Positions 46,755 through 55,394 of a DNA stretch of 64,000 bases are shown here, one piece after another. The notes beneath the pieces are model-generated. The model did not search any database. It was not told the origin of the DNA and saw only the letters and a program-made list of their open reading frames with translations. Position numbers and translations under genes: made by a program. The stretch is from assembly GCF_001652915.1 (NCBI RefSeq), contig NZ_BBQI01000093.1, positions 62,001 to 126,000 of the forward strand. Direction: 5' to 3'. Source of the stretch: Cupriavidus sp. D384. Lineage in GTDB: Bacteria; Pseudomonadota; Gammaproteobacteria; Burkholderiales; Burkholderiaceae. The stretch's first letter is position 1. Every line of letters begins with the position of its first letter.

Positions 46755-46790
46755 CTTATAATCGGTGCCGAGCTTTCAGAAACTTCTGCT

Positions 46791-47456
46791 ATGTCGCAAG
46801 GCGCCAAAACCCCTCCCAAGCGATTCGGCCTGCACGATCTGGCCGCGGTACGTGACGATCTCAAGGCCGATGCCGAGCGCCGCGAAGCCGAGCGCAAGGC
46901 TGCCGAAGCCGCCGCCAGGCGTGCCGAGGAAGAGGCCAATGTCTTCCGGTCCAGTATCGGCTCGGTCAGTTCCCTGCGCGACCGCAACCGTGTGCAGCAC
47001 GCCGCCAAGGCTCCCGCCCCCATTCCGGTACAAACCCAGCTCAACGACAAGGCGGTGCTTGAAGCGTCGCTGTCCGATGAATTCGACGTCGAGAACCTGC
47101 TCGATATCGACGAGACCATGTCGTTCCGCCGCCCCGGCATTGGCGAGGATGTGATCAAGAAACTGCGCCGTGGCGAGTGGGTGCCGCAAGACAAGGTGGA
47201 CCTGCACGGCCTGCGCAGCGACGAAGCCCGCGAGGCGCTGGCCAATTTCCTGCGCCGTTCGGTGCGCAATGGCGTGCGCTGCGTGCGGGTGATCCACGGC
47301 AAGGGCATCGGCTCGCCGGACAAGCTGCCCGTGCTCAAGGGCAAGGTCCGCAGCTGGCTGGTGCAGAAGGAAGAAGTGATCGCTTTCGTCCAGGCCCGCG
47401 AGTCGCAAGGCGGCGCGGGTGCCCTGATGGTCCTGCTGCGCCAGCCCAAACCCTGA
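46791..47456 (+). CDS. Smr-domain protein (putative DNA endonuclease, SmrA/YdaL type)
   Basis: The 221-residue protein has a charged helical N-terminal half (KADAERREAERKAAEAAARR) and a C-terminal Smr domain: VDLHGLRSDEAREALANFL, VRVIHGKGIGS and a final strand ALMVLLRQP. Smr domains, also found at the end of MutS2, nick DNA or cleave RNA. The motif order is intact. The TRIC-type gene begins 8 bases downstream, so the two are probably cotranscribed. Confidence 0.88.
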   Translation: MSQGAKTPPKRFGLHDLAAVRDDLKADAERREAERKAAEAAARRAEEEANVFRSSIGSVSSLRDRNRVQHAAKAPAPIPVQTQLNDKAVLEASLSDEFDVENLLDIDETMSFRRPGIGEDVIKKLRRGEWVPQDKVDLHGLRSDEAREALANFLRRSVRNGVRCVRVIHGKGIGSPDKLPVLKGKVRSWLVQKEEVIAFVQARESQGGAGALMVLLRQPKP

Positions 47457-47464
47457 CGCCACCT

Positions 47465-48106
47465 ATGCACCTGCCGTTCGATCTGCTGATGGGGCGGCTG
47501 CCCCTGATCCTCCACGTCATGGAGATCACCGGGGTACTGGCATTCGCCGTATCGGGCGTGGTGGATGCCCGCAAGCAACGGCTGGACGCCGTGGGCACGT
47601 TCATCGTCGCCTTCGCCACGGCCTTTGGCGGCGGCACCGTGCGCGACGTGCTGCTGGACCGCCGGCCGTTCTACTGGGTCGAGCACGAATACTACGTGCT
47701 GCTGATCTTTGCGATGTCGATCGGCGCGGCGATGGTGTTCCGGATGGTGAGCACCGTGGCGTCGGACCGCGCGATGCTGGTGGCCGATGCCATTGGCCTT
47801 GGGCTGTTCTCGGTCACGGGCACGTCGCTGGCGCTGGTGGCGCAGATGACCCCGACCGTGGCAGTCATGATGGGCATCATCTCCGCCGTATTTGGCGGCG
47901 TGCTGCGCGACGTGCTGTGCAATGAAGTGCCGATGATCCTGCGCGACCGCTCGCCCTATGCCACCTGTTCGTTCGTGGGCTGCTGGGTCTACGTGGGGCT
48001 CACGTGGCTGCGCGCAGACCAGGAAGTGGCCCTGCTGTCCGGCGCGCTGGTGACGATCGGCATGCGGCTGCTGTCCGTCCGGTTCGCGTGGAAGCTGCCA
48101 AGTTGA
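47465..48106 (+). CDS. TRIC / UPF0126 family membrane protein (YadS-like)
   Basis: The 213-residue inner-membrane protein has about seven helices and two internal repeats, each with a Gly-rich segment and a conserved Arg-Asp (FGGGTVRDVLLDRR and FGGVLRDVLCNEVP). This is the plan of prokaryotic TRIC-type cation channels. An ion-channel function is inferred from the family. The start at 47465 (MHLPFDLL) gives a good N-terminus. Confidence 0.9.
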   Translation: MHLPFDLLMGRLPLILHVMEITGVLAFAVSGVVDARKQRLDAVGTFIVAFATAFGGGTVRDVLLDRRPFYWVEHEYYVLLIFAMSIGAAMVFRMVSTVASDRAMLVADAIGLGLFSVTGTSLALVAQMTPTVAVMMGIISAVFGGVLRDVLCNEVPMILRDRSPYATCSFVGCWVYVGLTWLRADQEVALLSGALVTIGMRLLSVRFAWKLPS

Positions 48107-48231
48107 AGGCCACCACCGCCAATCGCGTCCAAGTGGGTCCGTCCGGAAGTGTCAACCATGTCCTCGCATACCTGTCACCCATGTGTCCGGTCTGAACACG
48201 CGGGAGAGCGGAGCAAATCACCCGCGAGCAG

Positions 48232-48263
48232 CCAAAAAGAAAGCCGGCCATGAGGCCGGCTTT
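48232..48263 (-). terminator. Terminator of the PII gene
   Basis: The stem AAAGCCGGCC / GGCCGGCTTT with a four-base loop is followed on the minus strand by a T-rich run (CTTTTT). It lies between converging genes. Confidence 0.82.
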
Positions 48264-48296
48264 CCATCCATCCTGACGCAAGTGTCAAGCGTTTGC

Positions 48297-48635
48297 TCAG
48301 ACCGCCGCTTCGTCCTGCTCGCCGGTACGAATGCGGATCACGCGCTCGATTTCGGTCACGAAGATCTTGCCGTCGCCGATCTTGCCCGTGTGGGCGGCCT
48401 TGACGATGGCGTCGAGCACGGTGTCCAGCTGGTTCTCGGCCACCACCACCTCGATCTTGATCTTCGGCAGGAAGTCGACCACATACTCGGCGCCGCGGTA
48501 CAGCTCGGTATGACCTTTCTGGCGGCCAAACCCCTTTACCTCGGTCACCGTCAGACCGGTCACGCCCACGTCGGCCAGTGCTTCGCGCACTTCGTCGAGC
48601 TTGAACGGTTTGATGATGGCGGTAATCTGCTTCAT
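48297..48635 (-). CDS. glnK: Nitrogen regulatory protein PII
   Basis: PII signals nitrogen and energy state to targets such as GlnE, NtrB and AmtB. The 112-residue protein has the T-loop GRQKGHTELYRGAEYVVDFLPK with Tyr51, the uridylylation site, and the C-terminal signature GKIGDGKIFV. GlnB and GlnK cannot be told apart by sequence alone. Location just downstream of nadE, without an amtB gene, is closer to the glnB arrangement of some betaproteobacteria, so the symbol is uncertain. Confidence 0.93.
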   Translation of the reverse strand: MKQITAIIKPFKLDEVREALADVGVTGLTVTEVKGFGRQKGHTELYRGAEYVVDFLPKIKIEVVVAENQLDTVLDAIVKAAHTGKIGDGKIFVTEIERVIRIRTGEQDEAAV

Positions 48636-48692
48636 GGCTGGCCTCTGTCTCTAAAGGTGTCGGAAGATGTCAGATTCTAGCCCGAAACACCA

Positions 48693-48735
48693 CACGCCGA
48701 TTGCGGGCGTACCCACATTGCCCGCAATCGGCGTG
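48693..48735. repeat. 16-base perfect inverted repeat between nadE and the PII gene
   Basis: CACGCCGATTGCGGGC and its exact complement are separated by 11 bases, 17 bases after the nadE stop on the minus strand. It probably terminates nadE. TAGAAT at 48674-48679 (minus) is a possible -10 for the PII gene and lies just past the repeat, so the hairpin may also insulate that promoter. Confidence 0.7.
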
Positions 48736-48751
48736 CCAGACGGCATGACAA

Positions 48752-50824
48752 TCAGCCCGCCTGGTCCGGAATCCGGGCCAGATCGCGCACCCAGACGGCC
48801 GATTCGCCGTCGCTGGGTGCCCGCCAGTCGCCACGCGGCGACAACGACCCGCCCGAGCCCACCTTGGGCGCGTTCGGGATGCACGACCGCTTGAATTGGC
48901 TGGTCCGGAAGAACCGGTCGACGAAAATCCCGAGGATGCGCTTGATTTCAGGCAGTTGATAGCTGTTGCGGGCCACATGCGGGCCGTTCGGCCAGTTGCC
49001 GCGCGCCACGTCGCCCCAGGCATGCAGCGCCAGGAACGCCACCTTGGACGGCGAATATCCATAGCGCAGCGTGTAGTACAGGTTGAAATCCTGAAGCTCG
49101 TAGGGCCCGATGATCTGTTCGGTCTTCTGCCCGGGCGCCTCGTCCTGCCCGTTGGCGGCGGGGCCGCTGGGCACCAGTTCGGGGCTGATATCGGTGTCCA
49201 GCACCGCCAGCAGCACGTCTTCGCCGCCCTTGCCGATCTGGCTGGTTTCTGCCACCCAGCGCACCAGGTGGCTGATCAGCGTCTTGGGCACGCTGGCGTT
49301 GACGTTGTAGTGGGACATATGGTCACCCACGCCGTAGGTACACCAGCCCAACGCCAGTTCGCTGAGATCGCCGGTGCCGATCACAATGGCGCCGTTGTGA
49401 TTTGCCAGCCGGAACAGGTGGTTGGTGCGCTCGCCGGCCTGCACGTTCTCGAACGTGACGTCATAGACCGGCTCGCCCCGCGCATACGGGTGATCCAGAT
49501 CCTTCAGCATGGCCAGGCAGCTCGGCCGGATATCGATCTCGCGCGCCGTGCAGCCCACGGCCTGCATCAGTTCGCGCGCCTGCTTCAGCGTGCGGTCGCT
49601 GGTGGCGAAGCCCGGCATCGTATAGGCCAGGATATTGGCGCGCGGCAGGCCCAGGCGGTCCATGGCCTTGGCGCAGACCAGCAGCGCGTGGGTGGAGTCG
49701 AGCCCGCCCGACACCCCGATCACCACCTTCTGGATGCGGCTCGACGACAGCCGCTGCACCAGCGCCTGCACCTGGATGTTGTAGACCTCCATGCAGCGCT
49801 CGTCGCGGCGGCGCGGATCGGCCGGCACGTACGGGAAGCGCTCGACCTTGCGCTCCAGCGGCAGCGCCTGCGCGGTGGGCAAATCCATCTGGAAGGCCAC
49901 CACATCGAACTTCTCGACCTCGTCCTTGTGCCGGCGCACCGATTGCCCGAACGACGTCTGGTGCATGCGCTCGCGCGACAGGCGCTCCAGGTCGATATCG
50001 GCGAAGAGCAGGTGCGACGTATCGGCAAAACGCTCCGATTCGCCCAGCAGTTCGCCGTTCTCGTAGATCAGCGCCTGACCGTCCCAGGCCAGGTCGGTGG
50101 TCGACTCGCCCTTGCCGGCCGACGTGTAGAGGTAGGCCGCCAGGCAGCGCGCCGACTGCTGCGACACCAGCTGATGGCGATAGCCCGACTTGCCGACCAC
50201 GATATTCGACGCCGACAGGTTCACCAGCACGGTGGCACCAGCCAGCGCCGCGAACGACGACGGCGGGATCGGCACCCAGACGTCTTCGCAGATCTCGGCG
50301 TGGAAGCGGAAGAACGGGATGTTCTCGATCTCGAACAGCAGGTTCGCCCCGAACGGCACTTCGGCGCCCAGCAGCGACACCGTGTCGACGGCGGCGCAAT
50401 CGGCGCTGCTGAACTGGCGGGCCTCGTAGAACTCCCAGTAGTTCGGCAGGTAGGTCTTGGGCACCACGCCCTGCACCACGCCGTTGGCCACCACCACGGC
50501 ACAATTGAACAGCTGGTGCTCCACCAGCACCGGCATGCCGACGATCATGGCGGCACGAATGCCGGCCGATGCCTCGACGATCGACTGCAGCGCCAGTTCG
50601 CATTCGCGCAGCAGCGCGCGCTGATGGAACAGGTCGTCGCAGGTGTAGGCCGGCAGGCCAAGCTCGGGAAATGCCACCAGCACCGCGCCGCCGTCGGCGG
50701 CCTGGCGGGCCAGGGCGATGGTCTGTTCGGCGTTGTACGCGGGATCGGCCACGCGGCACTCGGGCACGCCAACGGCCACGCGCGCAAAGCCGTGGGAATA
50801 GAGGTTGTAGAAAGGGTGCGTCAT
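48752..50824 (-). CDS. nadE: Glutamine-dependent NAD+ synthetase
   Basis: This enzyme amidates nicotinic-acid adenine dinucleotide with ammonia released from glutamine. The 690-residue protein has an N-terminal nitrilase-type amidase (Glu in FPELGLPAYTCDDLF, Lys in PKTYLPNYWEFYE, Cys in HAEICEDVWVP) and a C-terminal synthetase with the P-loop GVSGGLDSTHALL. The ATG at 50824 gives the family N-terminus MTHPFYNLYSHGFARVAV; an ATG at 50866 would add 14 residues. Confidence 0.95.
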   Translation of the reverse strand: MTHPFYNLYSHGFARVAVGVPECRVADPAYNAEQTIALARQAADGGAVLVAFPELGLPAYTCDDLFHQRALLRECELALQSIVEASAGIRAAMIVGMPVLVEHQLFNCAVVVANGVVQGVVPKTYLPNYWEFYEARQFSSADCAAVDTVSLLGAEVPFGANLLFEIENIPFFRFHAEICEDVWVPIPPSSFAALAGATVLVNLSASNIVVGKSGYRHQLVSQQSARCLAAYLYTSAGKGESTTDLAWDGQALIYENGELLGESERFADTSHLLFADIDLERLSRERMHQTSFGQSVRRHKDEVEKFDVVAFQMDLPTAQALPLERKVERFPYVPADPRRRDERCMEVYNIQVQALVQRLSSSRIQKVVIGVSGGLDSTHALLVCAKAMDRLGLPRANILAYTMPGFATSDRTLKQARELMQAVGCTAREIDIRPSCLAMLKDLDHPYARGEPVYDVTFENVQAGERTNHLFRLANHNGAIVIGTGDLSELALGWCTYGVGDHMSHYNVNASVPKTLISHLVRWVAETSQIGKGGEDVLLAVLDTDISPELVPSGPAANGQDEAPGQKTEQIIGPYELQDFNLYYTLRYGYSPSKVAFLALHAWGDVARGNWPNGPHVARNSYQLPEIKRILGIFVDRFFRTSQFKRSCIPNAPKVGSGGSLSPRGDWRAPSDGESAVWVRDLARIPDQAG

Positions 50825-50989
50825 GTCTGGACCCGTACCGGGAAGGAATGTCGGGGGAGTGGACATCGGAAAACGGATATGCGCATTCTACGACGCCCTG
50901 CGGCAGCCCGGCGTCCGCGTCACGCTGACGGCGCCTGCAGCACAATTTCAATTCCGGTAGACTCGCCCGGCACCCACGCCAACCCGTCC

Positions 50990-52189
50990 ATGAGTGATTC
51001 GCGCCCCAACTACCGCACGGAAATCCTGCCGGACCTTGCCGAGATCGACGCCGCCGACTGGGACGCGCTGCTGGCCGCACAGGCCGAACCCACGCCGTTC
51101 CTGCGCCACGCCTTCCTGCACGCCATGCACGCCAGCGGCAGCGCCACCGACGACACCGGCTGGTCGCCCCGCTTCCTGACGCTCTGGGTACCCGACGGCA
51201 AGGGCCCGGGCCGCGACCGGCTGGCGGCGGCCATGCCGCTCTATGCCAAGTCGCACTCGTATGGCGAATACGTGTTCGACTGGGCCTGGGCCGACGCCTA
51301 TCGGCAGCACGGCCTCGACTACTACCCCAAGTGGCTGGCGGCGGTGCCGTTCACGCCGGTGCGCGGCGCGCGGCTGCTGGCCGAGGACGATCTTTCGCGC
51401 ATGGTGCTGCTGCGGTTCGCGCTGGCGCTGGCCGAGGAAAGCCAGCTCTCGTCGCTGCATGTCCTGTTTCCGTCGGACCATGAGGCCGACCTGATGCAGG
51501 AGGCGGGCATGATGATGCGCCACGGCGTGCAGTTCCACTGGACCAATCCCGGCTACGCCGACTTCGACGCCTTCCTGGCAACGTTGTCGCAGAAGAAGCG
51601 CAAGAACATCCGCGCCGAACGCCGCCGGGTGGCCGAGGCCGGCATCACGTTCCGCCAGTTGCGTGGCGCGGACATCGACGACGCGGCCTGGAAGTTCTTC
51701 AACCGCTGCTACCGCCAGACCTACCGCGAGCATCATTCCACGCCCTACCTGAACCTGGACTTCTTCCGGCGCATCGGCGAGGCGATGCCGGAGAACCTGC
51801 TGCTCGTGATTGCCACGCGCGACGGCACCGACATCGCCAGTTCGCTGCTGGTCTACGATGCCGACCCGGCGGTAAGTACGCTGTACGGGCGCTACTGGGG
51901 CGCGCTGGAGCACCACCCGTGCCTGCATTTCGAAACGGCCTATTACCAGCCGCTGGAATTCTGCATCGCCGAGGGCATCGGCACGTTCGAAGGTGGCGCG
52001 CAGGGCGAGCACAAGATGGCGCGCGGCTTCCTGCCCGTGGCAACACGTTCGGCGCACTGGCTGGCCCATCCGTCCTTTGCCGATGCCGTGGAGCGCTTCC
52101 TGGAGCGCGAACGCCAGGGCATGGACGCCTATCTGGACGAGCTGAACGACCGCAACCCGTTCGCGCGGCCCGCTGGCGGCGGCGACTGA
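50990..52189 (+). CDS. FemAB/GNAT-like acyltransferase, DUF482 (peptidogalycan-type) family
   Basis: The 399-residue soluble protein resembles the DUF482 group of GNAT-fold proteins: WDALLAAQAEPTPFLRHAFLHAM, AMPLYAKSHSYGEYVFDWAWADAY, FHWTNPGYADFDAFLATLSQKKRKNIRAERRR, YGRYWGALEHHPCLHFETAYYQPLEFCIAEGI and GAQGEHKMARGFLP. This family is widely conserved but its acceptor is not known. The start is the ATG at 50990. Open frame continues upstream over nadE, but that part is antisense to a real gene. Confidence 0.85.
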   Translation: MSDSRPNYRTEILPDLAEIDAADWDALLAAQAEPTPFLRHAFLHAMHASGSATDDTGWSPRFLTLWVPDGKGPGRDRLAAAMPLYAKSHSYGEYVFDWAWADAYRQHGLDYYPKWLAAVPFTPVRGARLLAEDDLSRMVLLRFALALAEESQLSSLHVLFPSDHEADLMQEAGMMMRHGVQFHWTNPGYADFDAFLATLSQKKRKNIRAERRRVAEAGITFRQLRGADIDDAAWKFFNRCYRQTYREHHSTPYLNLDFFRRIGEAMPENLLLVIATRDGTDIASSLLVYDADPAVSTLYGRYWGALEHHPCLHFETAYYQPLEFCIAEGIGTFEGGAQGEHKMARGFLPVATRSAHWLAHPSFADAVERFLERERQGMDAYLDELNDRNPFARPAGGGD

Positions 52190-52231
52190 AGCGCAGCCGC
52201 GTACGCCCTACCCGCCTGGCGGGCTACCGGG

Positions 52232-52807
52232 CTACCGGCGCGGCAGCATCCGCCGCAGCGTGTTGTCGCTCAGCATGTAGTGGTGGAACAGTGCGGCCAT
52301 CGCGTGCAGGCCGATCACCAGATAAAAGGCATTGCCGAGCGTCTCGTGAATCTCGCCCAGCACGTCCTTGAGCGCCGCATCGGGCGCGATCAGCGGCGGC
52401 AGGCCGACGCCCAGGCCCGGCACCATCAGTTCCCGGCCGCCGGCATTCATCATCAGGATGCCAAGAATGGGCTGCGCCAGCAGGAACAGGTACAGCAGGA
52501 CATGCATGGCCGCGCCGGCCAGCCGGGCCAGCCACGGATAAGGCTCGGACGCCGGCGCTCCGCGCACCGCCCGCCAGAGCAGGCGCGGCACGGTCAGCGC
52601 CAGCACCAGCGCGCCCGACCACTTGTGCACTTCCATGGCAACCATGCGCGCGGTGGTGCCCTTGTCGGTAAAGCCGCGCAGCTCGATCGCGGCGTACGCC
52701 ACTGCCACCAGCACGAACATCAGCCAGTGGAACGCGATAGCCACCGCGTCATAGCGGGCGAATGCGGCCGCGTCAGGCGCGGTCGCCATGCCTTGCTGAA
52801 CAGGCAT
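52232..52807 (-). CDS. Cytochrome b561 family protein
   Basis: The 191-residue membrane protein has four hydrophobic segments with haem-ligand histidines (AIAFHWLMFVLVAVAY, EVHKWSGALVLAL, AAMHVLLYLFLL, HAMAALFHHYML). Such b-type cytochromes move electrons between quinone and periplasmic partners; the partner is unknown. I use the ATG at 52807 (MPVQQGM). It follows ppa on the same strand but a terminator lies between on the far side. Confidence 0.9.
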   Translation of the reverse strand: MPVQQGMATAPDAAAFARYDAVAIAFHWLMFVLVAVAYAAIELRGFTDKGTTARMVAMEVHKWSGALVLALTVPRLLWRAVRGAPASEPYPWLARLAGAAMHVLLYLFLLAQPILGILMMNAGGRELMVPGLGVGLPPLIAPDAALKDVLGEIHETLGNAFYLVIGLHAMAALFHHYMLSDNTLRRMLPRR

Positions 52808-52890
52808 CGATACTCCATTGCTTGTGGGGAATGGCCGAAAGCTTAGCGCCAGCGCCCGCCCCCGGCCTTGCCGCCGATCACACCGCCAAC

Positions 52891-52918
52891 AAAAAACCCC
52901 GCCGGCCGGCGGGGTTTT
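52891..52918 (-). terminator. Terminator of ppa
   Basis: A perfect palindrome (ACCCCGCCGG / CCGGCGGGGT) with A and T flanks lies 24 bases past the ppa stop and ends in T on the minus strand. Confidence 0.88.
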
Positions 52919-52941
52919 CCTTGCCCAAAGCAGCGGTGCGA

Positions 52942-53469
52942 TTACTTCTTGAAGTTCGCCACGCCGTCGGTGATTTCCTTGTGGGCTTCCTCGATGCCAG
53001 CCCAGCCTTCGACCTTGACCCACTTGCCTGCTTCGAGTGCCTTGTAGTTCTCAAAGAAGTGCTTGATCTGGTCGAGCGTATTTTGCGCCACGTCCGACAG
53101 GCCCTTGATGTGGGCGGTGGCGGGGCTCAGCTTGTCCACCGGCACGGCCACGAGCTTGGCGTCCACGCCCGACTCGTCGGTCATCTTCAGCATGCCCAGG
53201 GCGCGGCAGCGCACGACGGCGCCGGCCAGGATCGGGAACGGGGTCAGCACCAGCACGTCCACCGGGTCGCCGTCGCCCGACAGCGTTTGCGGGATGAAGC
53301 CGTAGTTGGCCGGGTAGCGCATGCCCGTGCCGATGAAACGGTCCACGAACAACAGGCCGGTTTCCTTGTCGGCCTCGTACTTCACCGGATCGCTCTGGGC
53401 GGAGATCTCGATGATGACGTTGAAATCGTTGGGAAGGTCCTTGCCCGGGGAGACGAGGTTGAAGCTCAT
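52942..53469 (-). CDS. ppa: Inorganic pyrophosphatase, family I
   Basis: The enzyme hydrolyses pyrophosphate and so pulls biosynthetic reactions forward. The 175-residue product has the signature DGDPVDVLVL with metal-binding aspartates, the Lys and Glu residues of VIIEISAQSDPVKYEADKETG, and RYPANYGFIPQTL. Length and motifs are those of the soluble hexameric family I enzyme. Confidence 0.97.
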   Translation of the reverse strand: MSFNLVSPGKDLPNDFNVIIEISAQSDPVKYEADKETGLLFVDRFIGTGMRYPANYGFIPQTLSGDGDPVDVLVLTPFPILAGAVVRCRALGMLKMTDESGVDAKLVAVPVDKLSPATAHIKGLSDVAQNTLDQIKHFFENYKALEAGKWVKVEGWAGIEEAHKEITDGVANFKK

Positions 53470-53540
53470 GCGAGTTCTCCGAATACCTGTGGAATGGGAT
53501 GGGCGGCATTATAGCGGGTCGGCCCTGACCGCAGCCTGAC

Positions 53541-53566
53541 AACCGCCATCGCGCCATGTGGCGGTT
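53541..53566. promoter_or_regulatory. Inverted repeat in the ppa / aldehyde dehydrogenase intergenic region
   Basis: AACCGCCA and TGGCGGTT form an 8-base dyad with a 10-base loop within the divergent 184-base region (53470-53653). It could be an operator for the catabolic genes. No regulator gene adjoins it. Confidence 0.3.
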
Positions 53567-53653
53567 AATGCCTTGCGCGCCCGGCGCGGTGCGCGATAAT
53601 GCGGCATTCCCGATTTCAGCATTTGCTCCATAACCGGAGCCGTGGAGACCTGC

Positions 53654-55090
53654 ATGCATGCCCAGCATTTCGTCGCCAATCGCCTGATCGCCCCCGATTC
53701 CGGCCTGCGCATCAAGGTGTTCGACCCGTCCAATGGCGAGCCGTTCGCCGAGATCGCGCGCGGCAATGCCACCGATATCAGCGTGGCCGTCCGCGCCGCC
53801 CGCCAGGCCTTCGAAGGCGAATGGGGTGCGATGAACCCGGCCGATCGTGTGCGCCTGCTGAACCGCCTGGCGCTCAAGCTGATCGAGCACGAAGACGAAC
53901 TGGCCGCGCTGGAAGCGCGCGACACCGGCAAGCCGCTGCGCCAGGCCCGTGCCGACGCCCGCGCCGTGGCCCGCTATTTCGAGTTCTACGCCGGCGCGGC
54001 CGACAAGCTGCACGGCGAGACCATCCCCTACACCACCGGGTACACGGTACTCACCGTGCGTGAACCGCATGGCGTGACCGGCCATATCGTCCCGTGGAAC
54101 TACCCGCTGCAGATCTTCGGCCGCAGCGTGGGTGCTGCGCTTGCCACTGGCAACGCCTGCGTGGTCAAGCCGGCCGAGGACGCCTGCCTGTCGATCCTGC
54201 GCGTGGCCGAACTGGCGGCCGAAGCGGGGCTGCCCGAAGGCGCGCTGAACATCGTCACCGGCTACGGCCACGAAGCCGGGGCCGCGCTGGCCCGCCATCC
54301 GGGCATCAACCATATCTCGTTCACGGGGTCGCCACAGACCGGCAAGCTTGTGTCGCAGCTGGCGTCCGAGAATCACGTGCCTGTGACACTGGAACTGGGC
54401 GGCAAGTCGCCGCAGGTGGTGTTTGCCGATGCCGATCTCGATGCGCTGTTGCCCGTGGTGGTCAACGGCATCGTGCAGAATGCGGGGCAGACCTGCTCGG
54501 CGGGCAGCCGCCTGCTGGTGGAGCGGCCCGTCTACGAAACCCTGCTCGACCGCCTGTCAGGCGTGTTCGAGGCGCTGCGCGTGGGCCCGTCGGAACTCGA
54601 TCTGGAATGCGGCCCGCTGATCAGCCGCAAGCAGCAGCAGCGCGTGTGGGACTTCGTGTCCGATGCGCAGCACGCCGGCATCGCCGTGATGGCCCAGGGC
54701 CAGATCGTGGGCGAGGCGCCGGAGTCAGGCTACTACCAGGTGCCGATGCTGTTCCGCGATGTGCCCGCCACGCATCGGCTGGCCCAGGAGGAAGTCTTCG
54801 GGCCGCTGCTGGCCGCCATGCCGTTCGACACCGAGGACGAGGCCATCCGCCTTGCCAACGGTACCGCGTACGGCCTGGTGGCCGGCGTCTGGACGCGCGA
54901 CGGCGGACGCCAGATGCGGTTGGCGCGCAAGCTGCGGGCGGGTCAGGTCTTTATCAACAACTATGGCGCCGGCGGCGGCGTCGAGCTGCCGTTCGGCGGC
55001 ACCGGCCAGTCGGGCTATGGCCGCGAGAAGGGCTTCGAAGCCCTGTACGGATTCACCACTCTGAAAACCATCGCCATTCAACATGGGTAG
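53654..55090 (+). CDS. NAD(P)-dependent aldehyde dehydrogenase
   Basis: The 478-residue enzyme oxidises an aldehyde to its acid. The catalytic Glu is in VTLELGGKSPQVVF and the catalytic Cys in NAGQTCSAGSRLLV; the cofactor loop is FTGSPQTGKLV. It resembles betaine- or aminobutyraldehyde-type dehydrogenases, but the substrate is uncertain. I use the ATG at 53654, which has GGAG six bases upstream; a GTG at 53642 is possible. It overlaps the next gene by 8 bases and is followed by SDR and MFS genes. Confidence 0.92.
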   Translation: MHAQHFVANRLIAPDSGLRIKVFDPSNGEPFAEIARGNATDISVAVRAARQAFEGEWGAMNPADRVRLLNRLALKLIEHEDELAALEARDTGKPLRQARADARAVARYFEFYAGAADKLHGETIPYTTGYTVLTVREPHGVTGHIVPWNYPLQIFGRSVGAALATGNACVVKPAEDACLSILRVAELAAEAGLPEGALNIVTGYGHEAGAALARHPGINHISFTGSPQTGKLVSQLASENHVPVTLELGGKSPQVVFADADLDALLPVVVNGIVQNAGQTCSAGSRLLVERPVYETLLDRLSGVFEALRVGPSELDLECGPLISRKQQQRVWDFVSDAQHAGIAVMAQGQIVGEAPESGYYQVPMLFRDVPATHRLAQEEVFGPLLAAMPFDTEDEAIRLANGTAYGLVAGVWTRDGGRQMRLARKLRAGQVFINNYGAGGGVELPFGGTGQSGYGREKGFEALYGFTTLKTIAIQHG

Positions 55091-55322
55091 CATCAACTTT
55101 CTTTCGGTCGCCTTTGCCATCTTCTTTTTCTGGATGTCCTGGCATGTGCGGCACAAGCGCGCCACCAATCCTTCCGGCATGCCCCGCCTGCAGGTGTTCA
55201 AGCGCAAATGGGGCGACACCGTGGGCGACCGCGTCCACTGGTGCATGTACGTGGCCCTGCCCTTCCTGCTGGGCATCATGATGGTGGCGAATGCCTTGCA
55301 GAACAAAGGCCCCTTCCACTGA
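55083..55322 (+). CDS. Small two-helix membrane protein, 79 residues
   Basis: The start overlaps the end of the aldehyde dehydrogenase gene by 8 bases, a sign of translational coupling. The product has an N-terminal helix (FLSVAFAIFFFWMSWHV), a basic loop (RHKRATN, VFKRKWGD) and a second helix (MYVALPFLLGIMMVANAL). No family is recognised. It may anchor or assist the dehydrogenases, but that is a guess. Confidence 0.75.
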   Translation: MGSINFLSVAFAIFFFWMSWHVRHKRATNPSGMPRLQVFKRKWGDTVGDRVHWCMYVALPFLLGIMMVANALQNKGPFH

Positions 55323-55394
55323 TTCAGACGATTCCGATGTTCCGCCCGTAGCGCGGCAACAGACCGCGCCGGGCTTCACCCATGGAGACAGGCA

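Noticed and set aside
48896..50989. Upstream extension of the FemAB-like gene across nadE
   Set aside because: The extension is antisense to nadE, and family homology begins at the ATG at 50990.
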